From Sphingobacterium sp. (GTDB lineage: Bacteria > Bacteroidota > Bacteroidia > Sphingobacteriales > Sphingobacteriaceae): DNA of 64,000 bases. The stretch is from positions 1 through 64,000 of the forward strand of contig JALAGS010000139.1 of assembly GCA_022712315.1 (NCBI GenBank), in the 5' to 3' direction. The notes beneath the pieces were generated by a model. That model was not told where the DNA came from. It did no database searches and worked only from the letters and a program-made list of their open reading frames with translations. The stretch's first letter is position 1. Each line of letters begins with the position of its first letter. The position numbers and the translations under genes are program-made. Below are positions 52,360 through 62,330 of the stretch, piece after piece.

Positions 52360-53238
52360 ATGATGATTAAATCTCCCGGTTTCCTTTTTAAGGAGGCAAT
52401 TAAGAACGAAAATCCGTTGCAAGTTGTTGGGGCTATTAACGCCAATCATGCCCTTTTGGCCCAGCAGGCTGGCTTTAAAGCAATTTATCTTTCTGGTGGT
52501 GGTGTTGCCGCCGGATCATTGGGAATCCCGGATCTCGGCATTACAACGCTGCAGGATGTTTTGATTGATGTTGAGCGCATTACAAATGTCTGTGATCTTC
52601 CACTACTGGTAGACATTGATACAGGCTTTGGCCCATCGGCATTTAATGTTGCACGTACCATAAAATCGTTAATTAAAGCAGGTGCGGCAGCAATACACAT
52701 GGAAGATCAAGTCGGCGCGAAACGCTGTGGGCATCGCCCTGGAAAAGAGCTTGTGTCAAAATTCGAAATGGTTGACCGGCTGAAAGCTGCTGTGGATGCG
52801 CGGACCGACGATGATTTTGTCATCGGTGCACGTACTGATGCTCTTGCTTCTGAAGGCCTGGAACTTGCTCTGGAAAGGGCCGTTGCCTATAAGGAGGCAG
52901 GTGCAGATTTTATCTTCGCCGAAGCTGTGCATCATTTAGACCAATATATTCAATTTAGTGCTGCGACTGGACTACCTGTTCTGGCTAATATCACCGAGTT
53001 TGGGCAGACTCCTTTGTTTCACCTTGATGAGCTGCGTCAGGCGCATGTCTCCATCGTGTTATATCCCTTGTCTGCTTTTCGGGCGGCCAATAAAGCTGCA
53101 ACAGATGTGTATCATCATATCCGGCAAGATGGTAGCCAGGCGAAAGTGATTGACCAGATGCAAACGAGAGAGGAGCTTTACAGAAGTATCGATTATTATG
53201 CCTATGAAAATCGATTGGATAAATTGTTTAACAAATAA
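52360..53238 (+). CDS. prpB: 2-methylisocitrate lyase
   Basis: This 292-residue isocitrate lyase/PEP mutase superfamily enzyme cleaves 2-methylisocitrate to succinate and pyruvate. The active-site motif is [16 protein letters not shown] (Cys123), with [33 protein letters not shown] and [21 protein letters not shown]. It is the first gene of prpBCD, 10 bp before prpC. The pathway handles propionyl-CoA from odd-chain fats and branched amino acids. Confidence 0.95.
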   Translation: MMIKSPGFLFKEAIKNENPLQVVGAINANHALLAQQAGFKAIYLSGGGVAAGSLGIPDLGITTLQDVLIDVERITNVCDLPLLVDIDTGFGPSAFNVARTIKSLIKAGAAAIHMEDQVGAKRCGHRPGKELVSKFEMVDRLKAAVDARTDDDFVIGARTDALASEGLELALERAVAYKEAGADFIFAEAVHHLDQYIQFSAATGLPVLANITEFGQTPLFHLDELRQAHVSIVLYPLSAFRAANKAATDVYHHIRQDGSQAKVIDQMQTREELYRSIDYYAYENRLDKLFNK

Positions 53239-53248
53239 TTATAGACAG

Positions 53249-54400
53249 ATGGAAGAGACAAAAGATACTAGTTTTAAACCTAAGAAAAGTGTTGCACTCT
53301 CGGGAGTACCCGCTGGGAATACCGCGCTGAGTACCGTGGGGAAAAGTGGCAATGATTTGCATTATAGAGGATATGATATTTTGGATCTGGCCTACCAGGC
53401 TAGTTTTGAGGAGGTGGCTTACTTGCTTGTTTATGGTAGTTTACCAACGCAGGCGCAGTTAACTGGCTATCAAAGCCAGCTGATTAGTCAGCGTGGGTTG
53501 CCGATTACCGTTCAGCAAGTACTGAAGCAGCTACCGTCTACCGCCCATGCGATGGATGTCTTGCGGACTTATGTCTCTTTTTTTGGAAGTGTATCACCCG
53601 AAAAAGAAAGTCATCCCATTGCTGGTGCACGGGATATCGCCACCCGTCTGATGGCTTCCATGGCTTCAGCTTTGCTATACTGGTATCATTTTAGTCAGCA
53701 TGGACGCGAGATTCAGGTGGAGACCGCTGATTCCACTTTAGGAGGGCATTTCTTGCACCTGCTTCACGGTAAATCCCCTTCGGCATCTTGGGTAAGGGCC
53801 ATGCAGATTTCGCTTAATTTATATGCTGAACATGAGTTTAATGCTTCGACCTTTAGTGCGCGGGTCATCGCTGGAACAGGATCTGATCTGTATTCCTGTA
53901 TAGCAGGTGCTATTGGTGCACTTCGTGGTCCCAAACACGGCGGTGCCAATGAAGTGGCATTTGAAATCCAGAGCCGTTATGCAAATGCCGATGAAGCAGA
54001 AGCCGATATCCGTAAACGCTTGGCAAATAAAGAGGTTATTATTGGTTTTGGCCATCCGGTATATACAATTTCGGATCCAAGAAATCAAGTAATTAAACAG
54101 GTAGCCAAGGAGTTGTCCGAAGAAGCAGGAGACATGACACTGTATCTGATTGCAGAAAGATTGGAAAAGGTGATGTGGGAAGAAAAGAAAATGTTTCCCA
54201 ATTTGGATTGGTATTCTGCCGTATCCTACCATCTGATGGGAATTCCAACAGAAATGTTTACGCCGTTATTTGTTCTAGCACGTATTACCGGTTGGTCGGC
54301 ACATGTTTTTGAACAACGGCAAGATGGAAAAATTATCCGACCAAGTGCAAATTATATCGGGCCCGATGATAGACCTTTCGTCCCTATTTCCGAACGATAA
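53249..54400 (+). CDS. prpC: 2-methylcitrate synthase
   Basis: This 383-residue citrate synthase-fold enzyme condenses propionyl-CoA with oxaloacetate. It shows [32 protein letters not shown] (PrpC-type N-terminus), [79 protein letters not shown] and [11 protein letters not shown]. Catalytic His and Asp are in place. I chose the ATG at 53249, just past the prpB stop; an upstream in-frame start would overlap prpB by 89 bases. The middle gene of prpBCD. Confidence 0.95.
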   Translation: MEETKDTSFKPKKSVALSGVPAGNTALSTVGKSGNDLHYRGYDILDLAYQASFEEVAYLLVYGSLPTQAQLTGYQSQLISQRGLPITVQQVLKQLPSTAHAMDVLRTYVSFFGSVSPEKESHPIAGARDIATRLMASMASALLYWYHFSQHGREIQVETADSTLGGHFLHLLHGKSPSASWVRAMQISLNLYAEHEFNASTFSARVIAGTGSDLYSCIAGAIGALRGPKHGGANEVAFEIQSRYANADEAEADIRKRLANKEVIIGFGHPVYTISDPRNQVIKQVAKELSEEAGDMTLYLIAERLEKVMWEEKKMFPNLDWYSAVSYHLMGIPTEMFTPLFVLARITGWSAHVFEQRQDGKIIRPSANYIGPDDRPFVPISER

Positions 54401-54511
54401 ATTGGGGTTGAGGAATAAACAGTAGCTTTTGTCGGGGATAATCTGACCGTAACAAAACATAAAAAAACAATTTAAAGAATCTCGAACGATAGTCTTATAC
54501 GAAATAAAATA

Positions 54512-55963
54512 ATGAGTTCAGCAATATCAAATGAAAGACCACAGCCAGATCAGGTTTTAGTGGACATTGTGGACTACGTCCTAAATTATACAATTAAAGA
54601 AAAAGTAGTATGGAATACGGCATTTTACTGTTTTCTTGATACCATAGGTTGTGGGTTGGAGGCTTTAACCTATCCTGCCTGTACGAAATTGCTGGGACCG
54701 ATTGTACCCGGGACTATTGTACCAAATGGTGCTAGGGTGCCAGGCACTAATTTCCAACTCGATCCAGTGCAGGCAGCATTTAACATCGGTACAATTGTTC
54801 GATGGTTGGATTTTAATGATACTTGGCTTGCTGCAGAATGGGGGCATCCATCTGATAATCTCGGCGGAATTTTAGCTGTAGCGGACTGGTTGAGTAGGAC
54901 TCACATCGCAAATGGTCAGAAACCTTTGAAGGCTAAGCAGCTGCTGGAAGCCATGGTCATGGCGCATGAGATACAAGGTGTTTTGGCTCTTGAAAATTCG
55001 TTCAATAAAGTAGGCTTAGATCATGTTATTTTAGTGAAAGTAGCTTCAACAGCGGTTGTGGGTCGAATGATAGGGCTGACAAAAGAGGAACTTCTTAATG
55101 CGGTATCTTTGGCTTTTGTGGACGGCCAGGCATTACGTACTTACCGGCACGCTCCCAATACAGGCAGCCGAAAATCCTGGGCCGCAGGTGATGCTACTTC
55201 ACGTGCCGTTCGTCTGGCCTTGATTGCAAAGACCGGAGAAATGGGGTACCCGTCTGTTCTGACCGCTCCAATATGGGGATTTTACGATGTGTCTTTTAAG
55301 GGCAATGCATTTAAGTTTCAACGTGCCTACGGATCATATGTGATGGAAAATATACTCTTTAAAATTTCCTTCCCTGCCGAGTTCCATGCACAGACGGCTG
55401 CCGAAGCTGCAATGCAACTTCACCAGCAATTGAAGGAATTCGGGAAAAGTAGTGCGGATATCGCGCGCGTGACAATTCGTACACATGAAGCCGCTATCCG
55501 GATCATCGATAAAAAGGGGCCTTTGCATAATCCTGCAGACCGCGATCACTGCATTCAGTATATGGTTGCCGTCCCTTTAATCTTTGGCCGTTTGACAGCT
55601 GAAGATTATGAAAATCATATTGCTTCAGATCCGAGAATAGATGAGCTTCGCGATAAAATTTTCTGTATTGAAGACCCTCGATTCACTTCGGACTACCACG
55701 ACCCACAGAAGCGGGCTATTTCAAATGCTTTGACAATTGAGTTGAATGATGGTACGTTATTGCCTGAATTGGTTGTCGAATACCCGATAGGTCATCCAAG
55801 ACGCAGGGCCGAAGGAATCCCTAAGTTAATCGAAAAATATAAAACCAACCTTGCGCGGGTATTTTCTGAAAAGAAACAGCGGCAGATACTCGAAGCAACA
55901 TTGGACTATGATACTTTTGTTGATCAGGATGTTTCTTATCTTATGGATTTGTTTGCACAATAA
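54512..55963 (+). CDS. prpD: 2-methylcitrate dehydratase (MmgE/PrpD family)
   Basis: This 483-residue MmgE/PrpD protein dehydrates 2-methylcitrate. Visible features are FNIGTIVRWLDFNDTWLAAEWGHPSDNLGGILAVADW, HAPNTGSRKSWAAGDATSRAVRLALIAKTGEMGYPSVLTAPIWGFYDV, KISFPAEFHAQTAAEAAMQLH and NPADRDHCIQYMVAVPLIFGRLTAEDYE. It is the last gene of prpBCD, 111 bp after prpC, and ends in a strong terminator. Confidence 0.95.
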   Translation: MSSAISNERPQPDQVLVDIVDYVLNYTIKEKVVWNTAFYCFLDTIGCGLEALTYPACTKLLGPIVPGTIVPNGARVPGTNFQLDPVQAAFNIGTIVRWLDFNDTWLAAEWGHPSDNLGGILAVADWLSRTHIANGQKPLKAKQLLEAMVMAHEIQGVLALENSFNKVGLDHVILVKVASTAVVGRMIGLTKEELLNAVSLAFVDGQALRTYRHAPNTGSRKSWAAGDATSRAVRLALIAKTGEMGYPSVLTAPIWGFYDVSFKGNAFKFQRAYGSYVMENILFKISFPAEFHAQTAAEAAMQLHQQLKEFGKSSADIARVTIRTHEAAIRIIDKKGPLHNPADRDHCIQYMVAVPLIFGRLTAEDYENHIASDPRIDELRDKIFCIEDPRFTSDYHDPQKRAISNALTIELNDGTLLPELVVEYPIGHPRRRAEGIPKLIEKYKTNLARVFSEKKQRQILEATLDYDTFVDQDVSYLMDLFAQ

Positions 55964-55968
55964 AAATA

Positions 55969-56005
55969 TTAAAATAGGGGGAGCAAATTGCTCCCCCTAT
56001 TTTAA
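55969..56005. terminator. Strong terminator after prpD
   Basis: A perfect 17-bp stem (55969-55985 with 55989-56005) with loop AAT and GC-rich centre, flanked by A/T runs. Confidence 0.92.
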
Positions 56006-56202
56006 TCATATTGCCCTAATGCTGCTAAATTATTCAATTCAGATAACTTTTTTCTACTATTTGGCCGTTTCATCTTTTTGCTGAATGGTCCGTTTTTTAT
56101 CAGCAGGAAAAGACTTGACTCGGTTTTCGTAACTGTTGGTCCTTTCGAAATCATAGAGGTTTTTAAGTCTACGGGTGATATTCCAGTGTTAATCGTGTTC
56201 AT
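56002..56202 (-). CDS. Possible 66-aa small protein
   Basis: An open frame between the prpD terminator and the 3' end of the hydratase/dehydrogenase gene, on the minus strand. It is basic and Ser/Lys-rich (KKMKRPNSRKKLSEL), with no signal peptide. Its stop overlaps the terminator stem, and no partner or homologue is known. It may be a real small gene or chance. Confidence 0.3.
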   Translation of the reverse strand: MNTINTGISPVDLKTSMISKGPTVTKTESSLFLLIKNGPFSKKMKRPNSRKKLSELNNLAALGQYD

Positions 56203-56245
56203 ACTATATCGCTGCAGTATTTGATAAAACGAATAAGTGGATCAT

Positions 56246-58357
56246 CTAATGCCAGTTTGAAAGGAAACCAGTATAAAATTTGAAATTCCTATTCGCTAAT
56301 TCCTTTAATGATTCCGGTACATTCCATTGTTCACCGTAAGTATGAAATGCTTCACATTCCGCTACAAAAATCGGGAGGGTTGTGAGGTCGATATGACCAA
56401 ATACCCCACCTGTATAAGAAGCATAACCTACTCCCAGGATGGAACCGATATCTCCGTCAATAGGTCGGTCAATTATCCCCCCTTCTAGACAACGATAGCT
56501 ATCTAATGCCATGACATGAAGGAGTCTTTTCCGAATAATTGAAGGTGTTAAAGTGTTTTCTGATAACGGTATCATCGGATTTTTCCAAATTGTTTTCTGT
56601 TTGCTTTCTATGTGGTAATCGTAAAATCCAACGCCTGATTTTTTACCTTTTCTTCCCTGATCAACCATTTTTTTGAGGTAGCTATATGCCTGTTGCTGGC
56701 TGGCGTGGAGTGCGGGAAATTGATCGTAAACATGAAGCATCAATTCCAGAGATATTTCGTCCAATACTGCCAAAGGGCCCACTGCAAATCCAGCTGCGAC
56801 GGCTTCCTCTTCGATCAGTAAAGGAGAAATTCCTTCCAGTACCATTGTGATGCCCTCCAGTAAATAATTGAAGAAAATACGCGACGTAAAAAATCCTGGG
56901 CCATCATGGACTATTATTGGAATTTTATTAAGCTTTAATGCTGTTGTAAGTGCCTTTTGTAAGGTTATTTCATCAGTTTCTTTTCCGCAGATAATCTCCA
57001 CCAGTGGCATGCGGTCTACGGGAGAAAAGAAATGCATACCGATAAAACTTTTGGAATTATGAGCTGCTTTTGCAAGCTCAGTAATGGGTAAAGAGGTTGT
57101 ATTTGAGGCGAAAAAGCCGTTATCTGCCAGGTAGGGTAGGCTTTCCTGAGTTACGGCTGCTTTTAAAAAAAAATCTTCAAATACAGCTTCTATAATGCAG
57201 TCGGATCCATTCAGGTCGCCGACTTTTTCCGTAGGTTTTATGCGGGAAAGCAATTGTTCCTGTTGAGATTGGTTCAGGATTCCCATAGCCAGCAATTTTT
57301 CGCAAAGCTGGGTCGAATAAGCTTTACCCCGTTCGGCCTGAATGATTGTAACATCTTTTAAAACAACCTCGATTCCTGCTCTGGCAGCTTCATAGGCAAT
57401 ACCGGATCCCATCATTCCTGCACCCAAAATTCCTATTTTGTTTAGCGTATAGTTATTCAGCAGCCCGATTCGGCTCGGTGATTGCGCGTCTTGAACGCCA
57501 TAGTAAAGGGTTCGGATCATATGGAGCGGTTCGGGCCGATTGAGCACTTCAAGGTATAAAGTGACCTCTTGATCCATCGCTTGAATTGGGGTAGATGAAG
57601 CTCTTTTCTTTAGCAATTCGATGACTGCATTCGTTCCTGGGTATAAGCCACGTGCCTTTCTTTGGACATTGAGAATGGCTTCAGGGCTTAACTGATCTTG
57701 TTGTTTGGTTTCTTTATCTGGAATCAGAAGGGGATTCTTAAGAATCCATTTTTTTGCCAGTAATATGCCCTCGTCTTGTTGCTGCGTAACTTCATCGATT
57801 AATCCCTGTTTGTAGGCTTCTTCACTATTCATGAACTTGCCTTGTGTCAGAAGATTTAAGGTAGCAGAATTCCCGATCAATGAAGGTAAATAAACGGTAC
57901 TTCCAAAACCAGTAAACAGACCGTATTTGCTTTCTGGGAAGCCAAATTTGAGCTTTTGCGAGGCAATACGGTATCCAGCCCATAACATAGTTGCCAGCGG
58001 AATATCTGTACAGTTTTCTGTAAAGATCGAGACGATAGGCTTGTTTAACTCTTTCCAGGCCAAGGTTTTCAGTATAAGTGACTTTAATGTTGATGCAGTT
58101 GAATCAATAGAGGAAAATTGATTGAATAATTGGGCATATTCGATTTTTCCGACTGGAATCGGACAATAGTATATTACACCGGCTGTATCTTCCTGTTGGA
58201 GCGTAAAGGTAACTAAATCAACAAATTGTAGGAGGTAATCTACCATATGCAGTTGTTCGGGAAGTACCTTTGATAGGGGACTTATCGTCGTAATCTGTTG
58301 GTTATCCCGCTCGATGTGGAAAAGGGATTGTTTAAAAAAACGGTTATTTTCATCCAT
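56246..58357 (-). CDS. Enoyl-CoA hydratase/3-hydroxyacyl-CoA dehydrogenase fusion
   Basis: This 703-residue protein is built like FadJ/FadB alpha subunits: an N-terminal crotonase domain (about 1-280), a Rossmann NAD domain (KIGILGAGMMGSGIAYEAARAGIEVVLKD, about 305-335) with NTTSLPITELA and GMHFFSPVDRMPLVEIICG (catalytic His), and two C-terminal dehydrogenase repeats. The dehydrogenase part looks intact. In the crotonase part the oxyanion-hole GGG and first catalytic Glu region reads CTDIPLATM (116-124; Ala122 in place of Glu), while the second Glu (Glu142, FPESKYG) is kept, so hydratase activity is doubtful. It clusters with acyl-CoA dehydrogenase and thiolase. Confidence 0.9.
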   Translation of the reverse strand: MDENNRFFKQSLFHIERDNQQITTISPLSKVLPEQLHMVDYLLQFVDLVTFTLQQEDTAGVIYYCPIPVGKIEYAQLFNQFSSIDSTASTLKSLILKTLAWKELNKPIVSIFTENCTDIPLATMLWAGYRIASQKLKFGFPESKYGLFTGFGSTVYLPSLIGNSATLNLLTQGKFMNSEEAYKQGLIDEVTQQQDEGILLAKKWILKNPLLIPDKETKQQDQLSPEAILNVQRKARGLYPGTNAVIELLKKRASSTPIQAMDQEVTLYLEVLNRPEPLHMIRTLYYGVQDAQSPSRIGLLNNYTLNKIGILGAGMMGSGIAYEAARAGIEVVLKDVTIIQAERGKAYSTQLCEKLLAMGILNQSQQEQLLSRIKPTEKVGDLNGSDCIIEAVFEDFFLKAAVTQESLPYLADNGFFASNTTSLPITELAKAAHNSKSFIGMHFFSPVDRMPLVEIICGKETDEITLQKALTTALKLNKIPIIVHDGPGFFTSRIFFNYLLEGITMVLEGISPLLIEEEAVAAGFAVGPLAVLDEISLELMLHVYDQFPALHASQQQAYSYLKKMVDQGRKGKKSGVGFYDYHIESKQKTIWKNPMIPLSENTLTPSIIRKRLLHVMALDSYRCLEGGIIDRPIDGDIGSILGVGYASYTGGVFGHIDLTTLPIFVAECEAFHTYGEQWNVPESLKELANRNFKFYTGFLSNWH

Positions 58358-58383
58358 GATGCCAGAAAATTGATAGGAATATT

Positions 58384-59556
58384 TTAATTAGATTTACCGG
58401 ATTGATAAGTGATATTATCTATCGTCATTTTTGCGATAATTTCGAGCATGATTTCTGACGTTCCGCCGATAATTGTGCCGACACGTACATCCCGATACAG
58501 CCGTGCTATTTTATAGTCTTCGGTAAATCCATAACCACCAAATAGCTGGAGACACTGATTGACCACTTGTACTGCGAGTTCGCTCGCTTGTAATTTAGCA
58601 ATAGAACATTCCTGTACCGCATACTCATGCTGGTTTTGAAGGTCACAGCAATGATAAACAAAGGCTTTAGTGGTGGCGATATCTGCAGCCATTTGTGCAA
58701 TCCGGTGTCTGATGGTTTGGAATTCCTGGATTTTTTTTCCAAAAGCTTCCCGCTGTGCGATATACTCGAGTGTATATTGAAGGGCAGAATCTGCTGTTGC
58801 AATACTATGAATGGCGGCAGTAAGCCGCTCCAGTTGGAGACCGTCCATTAAATAACGAAATCCTTCACCTTCTTTCCCGACAAGGTGGGAAATGGGAACC
58901 CGGACGTTGTTAAATCCCAATTCAGCAGTATCCGATGCATGCCAGCCTAATTTATTAATCTTATTTGTAGAAACTCCCGGCGTATTTTTCTCGATAATTA
59001 GTAGACTAATGCCCTTTGCACCTTGATTGGGGTCGGTTTTGACCGCCGTGATGAAGAAATCCCCGTAGTAACCATTGGTAATAAAAGTTTTGGAGCCGTT
59101 GACAATATAAAAGTCGCCATCTCGAACTGCGGTCGTTTTGATGTGTTTTACATCGGAACCTGCACCGGGTTCAGTAATTGCAACTGCACTGATCATATCG
59201 CCAGCGATGACCGGTTTAAGATAACGTGTTTTTAGCTCATCTGAACCATATTTCAATAAATAAGGGGCCGACATGTATTGGATAACAAGTGCAGAGATGG
59301 TAAATCCTCCTGAGAAGCAATAGGACAATTCTTCACAGAGCACTAGCGAGTAATAAAAATCGAGGTCAACTCCGCCATATATTTCTGGATAATTGAGCCC
59401 CATGAGTCCCATGTCACCCATCTTCTTCCAGATACTTCGATCTATTTCTCCCCGTTTTTCCCAGTCATCGACATAGGGAATGATTTCTTTTCGAATAAAT
59501 GCGCGAAGTGTCTCGCGAAAGATTTGATGTTCAGCTGTAAACCGGATTGTCTGCAT
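58384..59556 (-). CDS. Acyl-CoA dehydrogenase (long-chain type)
   Basis: This 390-residue flavoprotein carries out the first step of beta-oxidation. It shows YPEIYGGVDLDFYYSLVLCEEL, AITEPGAGSDVKHIKTTAVRDGDFYIVNGSKTFITNGYYGDFFITAVKT (FAD and substrate-binding block), QLERLTAAIHSIATADSALQYTLEYIAQREAFGKKI, QCLQLFGGYGFTEDYKIARLYRDVRVGTIIGGTSEIMLEIIAK. The catalytic Glu appears to be the LCAD-type one in LQLERL rather than in the C-terminal EGT motif, which here reads GGT. It lies 26 bp upstream of the hydratase/dehydrogenase gene, so the two form an operon. Confidence 0.93.
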   Translation of the reverse strand: MQTIRFTAEHQIFRETLRAFIRKEIIPYVDDWEKRGEIDRSIWKKMGDMGLMGLNYPEIYGGVDLDFYYSLVLCEELSYCFSGGFTISALVIQYMSAPYLLKYGSDELKTRYLKPVIAGDMISAVAITEPGAGSDVKHIKTTAVRDGDFYIVNGSKTFITNGYYGDFFITAVKTDPNQGAKGISLLIIEKNTPGVSTNKINKLGWHASDTAELGFNNVRVPISHLVGKEGEGFRYLMDGLQLERLTAAIHSIATADSALQYTLEYIAQREAFGKKIQEFQTIRHRIAQMAADIATTKAFVYHCCDLQNQHEYAVQECSIAKLQASELAVQVVNQCLQLFGGYGFTEDYKIARLYRDVRVGTIIGGTSEIMLEIIAKMTIDNITYQSGKSN

Positions 59557-59765
59557 AATCGTTTATCTTGCTACTGGTTATTTTATCTGCGTGGGTTTAT
59601 GAATGCCCATGCGCTCGGATTTTATGTAAACGAATTTAATGAAAAGCCTTCGCTTTTTACGAATTTTTATTCTTTATTTTCTGTTAAATTGTTTAGGTAG
59701 GGAAGTTTTTTAGTTGATTTTTGTCCATTTATTTTGTTTTGACGCAAAAAAATTAAACCGGGTCG

Positions 59766-59797
59766 TTGTGTTGTCTCTGTTATATTTTTTATCTTTA
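59766..59797 (+). promoter_or_regulatory. Thiolase gene promoter
   Basis: TTG (59766-59768), 21 bases, TATCTTTA (59790-59797). The spacing and the -7 octamer are the same as those of the prpB promoter, hinting at shared control of propionate and fatty acid genes. Confidence 0.55.
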
Positions 59798-59822
59798 GGC
59801 ATAATTATAAACTTTTTATACC

Positions 59823-61001
59823 ATGTCAAAAAGAGTATTTATTGTTGCGGCGAAACGTACGCCAATTGGAAGTTTTGGCGGCGCATTGTCGTCTATCTCG
59901 GCTCCAGATCTCGCTGCTCATGCTGTCCGCGCTGTAATGGCTGAAACAGCTGTCTCTACTGATTCAATCGATGAAATTATTATTGGTGCCGTTTTGCAAG
60001 CTGATCTTGGGCAGGCCCCAGCCCGACAGGTCGCACGATTGGCTGGTTTATCAGATCATACTTCTGCAACAACCCTTAATAAGGTATGTGCAAGCGGAAT
60101 GAAAGCAATAGCGGTGGCTACGCAGTCCATTTTATTGGGAGATGCCGACATCGTGATTGCAGGTGGGATGGAGAGCATGAGTCGAGTGCCATTTTATACG
60201 AATACCATGCGTTGGGGCGCTAAATTTGGAGCTCAAAGTCTCAGTGACGGCTTACAACGTGATGGTCTTAGTGATGCCTATTCGAATGAAGCAATGGGTG
60301 TCTTTGCAGAATTATGCGCTGAAAAATATGCTATCAGCCGCGAAGACCAAGATAATTATGCAATCAGTTCGTATAAACGCAGCCTCGATGCTTGGCAAAA
60401 AAATAAATTTTTAAAAGAGGTTCAGCCTATAGCAATACAAACGCGTAAAGGGGAAGTGACCGTTTCACGGGATGAGGAGTTTTCTCAAGTCAATTTTGAT
60501 AAGATACCCGAACTTAAACCAGCCTTCAAAAAGGATGGAACGGTCACTGCAGCCAACGCATCCACAATCAGTGACGGAGCTGCGGCAGTACTTCTGATGT
60601 CTGCTGAAAAAGTGAGTGAGCTTGGCCTTACTCCATTAGCCGAAATTGTGGCTTACGCCGATGCCGAACAGGCACCAGAATGGTTTACAACCACACCAAG
60701 TGTTGCCACAGAAAAGGTATTAAAGAAAGCTGGGCTGACGATTTCAGATATTGACTATTTTGAATTTAATGAAGCTTTTTCTGTTGTAGCTTTGGCAAAT
60801 GCACAAATTTTAGGCTTGCCCTTGGATAAAGTAAACATTTATGGTGGCGCAGTTTCCTTAGGCCATCCATTAGGTTGCTCAGGAGCGAGAATTATCGTAA
60901 CATTAAGCAGTATCTTAAGGCAGGAGGGGGGATCCATTGGGTTGGCAGCAATATGCAATGGTGGCGGTGGCGCCTCGGCGATGATTATAAAAAAGATTTA
61001 A
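59823..61001 (+). CDS. Acetyl-CoA C-acyltransferase (thiolase)
   Basis: This 392-residue thiolase cleaves 3-ketoacyl-CoA with CoA, or condenses two acetyl-CoA. Active-site residues are seen: nucleophilic Cys in LNKVCASGMKAIAVA, the GHPLGCSGARI block with His and Cys, NEAFSVVALA and the final NGGGGASAMIIKKI. Thiolase family members at this size include AtoB/FadA types; degradative versus synthetic use is set by context, here with acyl-CoA dehydrogenase and hydratase/dehydrogenase, favouring beta-oxidation. It is divergent from those genes. Confidence 0.95.
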   Translation: MSKRVFIVAAKRTPIGSFGGALSSISAPDLAAHAVRAVMAETAVSTDSIDEIIIGAVLQADLGQAPARQVARLAGLSDHTSATTLNKVCASGMKAIAVATQSILLGDADIVIAGGMESMSRVPFYTNTMRWGAKFGAQSLSDGLQRDGLSDAYSNEAMGVFAELCAEKYAISREDQDNYAISSYKRSLDAWQKNKFLKEVQPIAIQTRKGEVTVSRDEEFSQVNFDKIPELKPAFKKDGTVTAANASTISDGAAAVLLMSAEKVSELGLTPLAEIVAYADAEQAPEWFTTTPSVATEKVLKKAGLTISDIDYFEFNEAFSVVALANAQILGLPLDKVNIYGGAVSLGHPLGCSGARIIVTLSSILRQEGGSIGLAAICNGGGGASAMIIKKI

Positions 61002-61007
61002 GTTCTT

Positions 61008-61042
61008 CGTCCAGATAATGCTCCTGGAGTTTTATCTGGACG
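61008..61042. terminator. Hairpin between convergent thiolase and HMA-like gene
   Basis: CGTCCAGATAA (61008-61018) pairs exactly with TTATCTGGACG (61032-61042) around a 13-base loop. Confidence 0.7.
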
Positions 61043-61065
61043 GAGTTTACGTCGAACTAATCGCA

Positions 61066-61284
61066 CTATTCTTCATAAAGCCGACTGGCTTCAACGCCAT
61101 GTAGTGCAAGTTCTGATTCGATTTCCGTTGGATTTAATCGAATGCCTTCGATGGTTAATAGATTATAAATAGAATCCAGGTCGATTTTCCATTCGTGGAT
61201 GCCATTCAATTTTTCAACAGCCTGTTTGATTTTGTCTACAAGACTGGGATGTTGTGCATTAGTTTCGAAAATGAGCTTTTCCAT
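61066..61284 (-). CDS. Small HMA-like (ferredoxin-fold) protein without CxxC
   Basis: A 72-residue protein with the beta-alpha-beta-beta-alpha-beta pattern of heavy-metal-associated domains: MEKLIFETNAQHPSLVDKIKQAVEKLNGIHEWKIDLDSIYNLLTIEGIRLNPTEIESELALHGVEA. The metal-binding Cys-x-x-Cys loop is replaced (ETNAQHPS), so it probably does not bind copper. Similar CxxC-less proteins are common in Bacteroidota. Function unknown. It converges with the thiolase. Confidence 0.75.
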   Translation of the reverse strand: MEKLIFETNAQHPSLVDKIKQAVEKLNGIHEWKIDLDSIYNLLTIEGIRLNPTEIESELALHGVEASRLYEE

Positions 61285-61418
61285 AGTGTTTCATATTAAG
61301 CCTGATAGAAAACCAGGCGGGTTTAACCAAAATAGCGCAGACAATCATTTGATCGGCTAATTACAATAGTCTCAATATAAGGATAATATCCTGAAATTAA
61401 TGTTTTAAAGTAACTAAA

Positions 61419-61572
61419 TTGTAATGAAACTGTTAATTTTTGTAATAAATACATAGAAATTTTATACTTGTATTTTGCCATTTAAAAAGCATTGAATTCT
61501 GTTTCATTGTAAACTAATATTTATTTTTTACGACAAATGCTTTCCAGTGCCGTGTTTTCATTTGTAATGAAA
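61419..61572. promoter_or_regulatory. Repeated TGTAATGAAA/GTTTCATT sites before the two-component operon
   Basis: In the 305-bp gap before the LytS gene, TTGTAATGAAAC (61419-61430), GTTTCATTGTAAAC (61501-61514) and TTTGTAATGAAA (61561-61572) recur; the last includes the inverted repeat TTTCATT-TGT-AATGAAA (61556-61572). The same element (GTTTCATTACA) reappears after the regulator gene at 63061. A -7-like TAAGTTTG is at 61580-61587, next to the start codon. The gap has no gene. Confidence 0.5.
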
Positions 61573-61589
61573 TTTTAAGTAAGTTTGGG

Positions 61590-62330
61590 ATGAACATGAC
61601 GACTGAGATCTTTTATATAATCATTCTAATATTGCTGACAATCGTTGTTGTACTTTCTGGATTGTATATCGTTTTAAAACAAAAATACAAGAAGCTTGCA
61701 GGAGAAAACAAACGACAAAAAGAGCTTTTTAATCGCATGGATAACGGAAAGATGGAGCATTTCCATCGTGCTCAGTTAAATCCCCATTTATTGAAAAATT
61801 CGCTGAATGGTATTCTTTCCCATGCCTACCAAACCTATTATACGATGGACAAGCTGGCGATGGTATTGGACTACGTACTTTATGAAAGTGAGGATGAACT
61901 TGTCTCACCTAAGGCCGAGATTGAATTTGCACGTAATCTTATTGAAATTAATAAAGTGAAGCTTAGCCCATTATTTGATATACGTGTTAAATTCGATGTG
62001 GACGAGCTGGATGATGCTGTGTTTGATACACCGACTTTGGTTCCTTTAATGACAGTTGATTTGATCGAAAACGCCTTCAAACATGCCGACTTCCATAGCG
62101 CAGATTCCTTTATCTCCATTAATATTACATTTAGGGACGGAGTATTGGATCTTGTCGTCAGTAATCGAATATCAAAACGCTCTCCTTTGCAAAAACGGAA
62201 AAGTGGAATAGGGAGCAAGACGTTAGAGGAGCGTCTCATGGTATATTATCCGGGCAAGCATCGATTACATCGATTTGTAGAGAATGATGTTTACAGTGCT
62301 CACCTTCAAATCAGATTATATGCGGATTGA
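61590..62330 (+). CDS. LytS-type sensor histidine kinase
   Basis: This 246-residue membrane kinase has one N-terminal helix (IFYIIILILLTIVVVLSGLYIVLK), the His kinase motif HRAQLNPHLLKNSLNGILSHAYQTYY (phosphoacceptor His), and an ATPase domain with LIENAFKHADFH and GIGSKTLEERL. It lacks a large sensor domain, so it probably works with another sensor or senses in the membrane. It overlaps the response regulator start by 11 bp. The Met at 61596 is also possible because a -7-like box abuts 61590. Confidence 0.9.
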   Translation: MNMTTEIFYIIILILLTIVVVLSGLYIVLKQKYKKLAGENKRQKELFNRMDNGKMEHFHRAQLNPHLLKNSLNGILSHAYQTYYTMDKLAMVLDYVLYESEDELVSPKAEIEFARNLIEINKVKLSPLFDIRVKFDVDELDDAVFDTPTLVPLMTVDLIENAFKHADFHSADSFISINITFRDGVLDLVVSNRISKRSPLQKRKSGIGSKTLEERLMVYYPGKHRLHRFVENDVYSAHLQIRLYAD

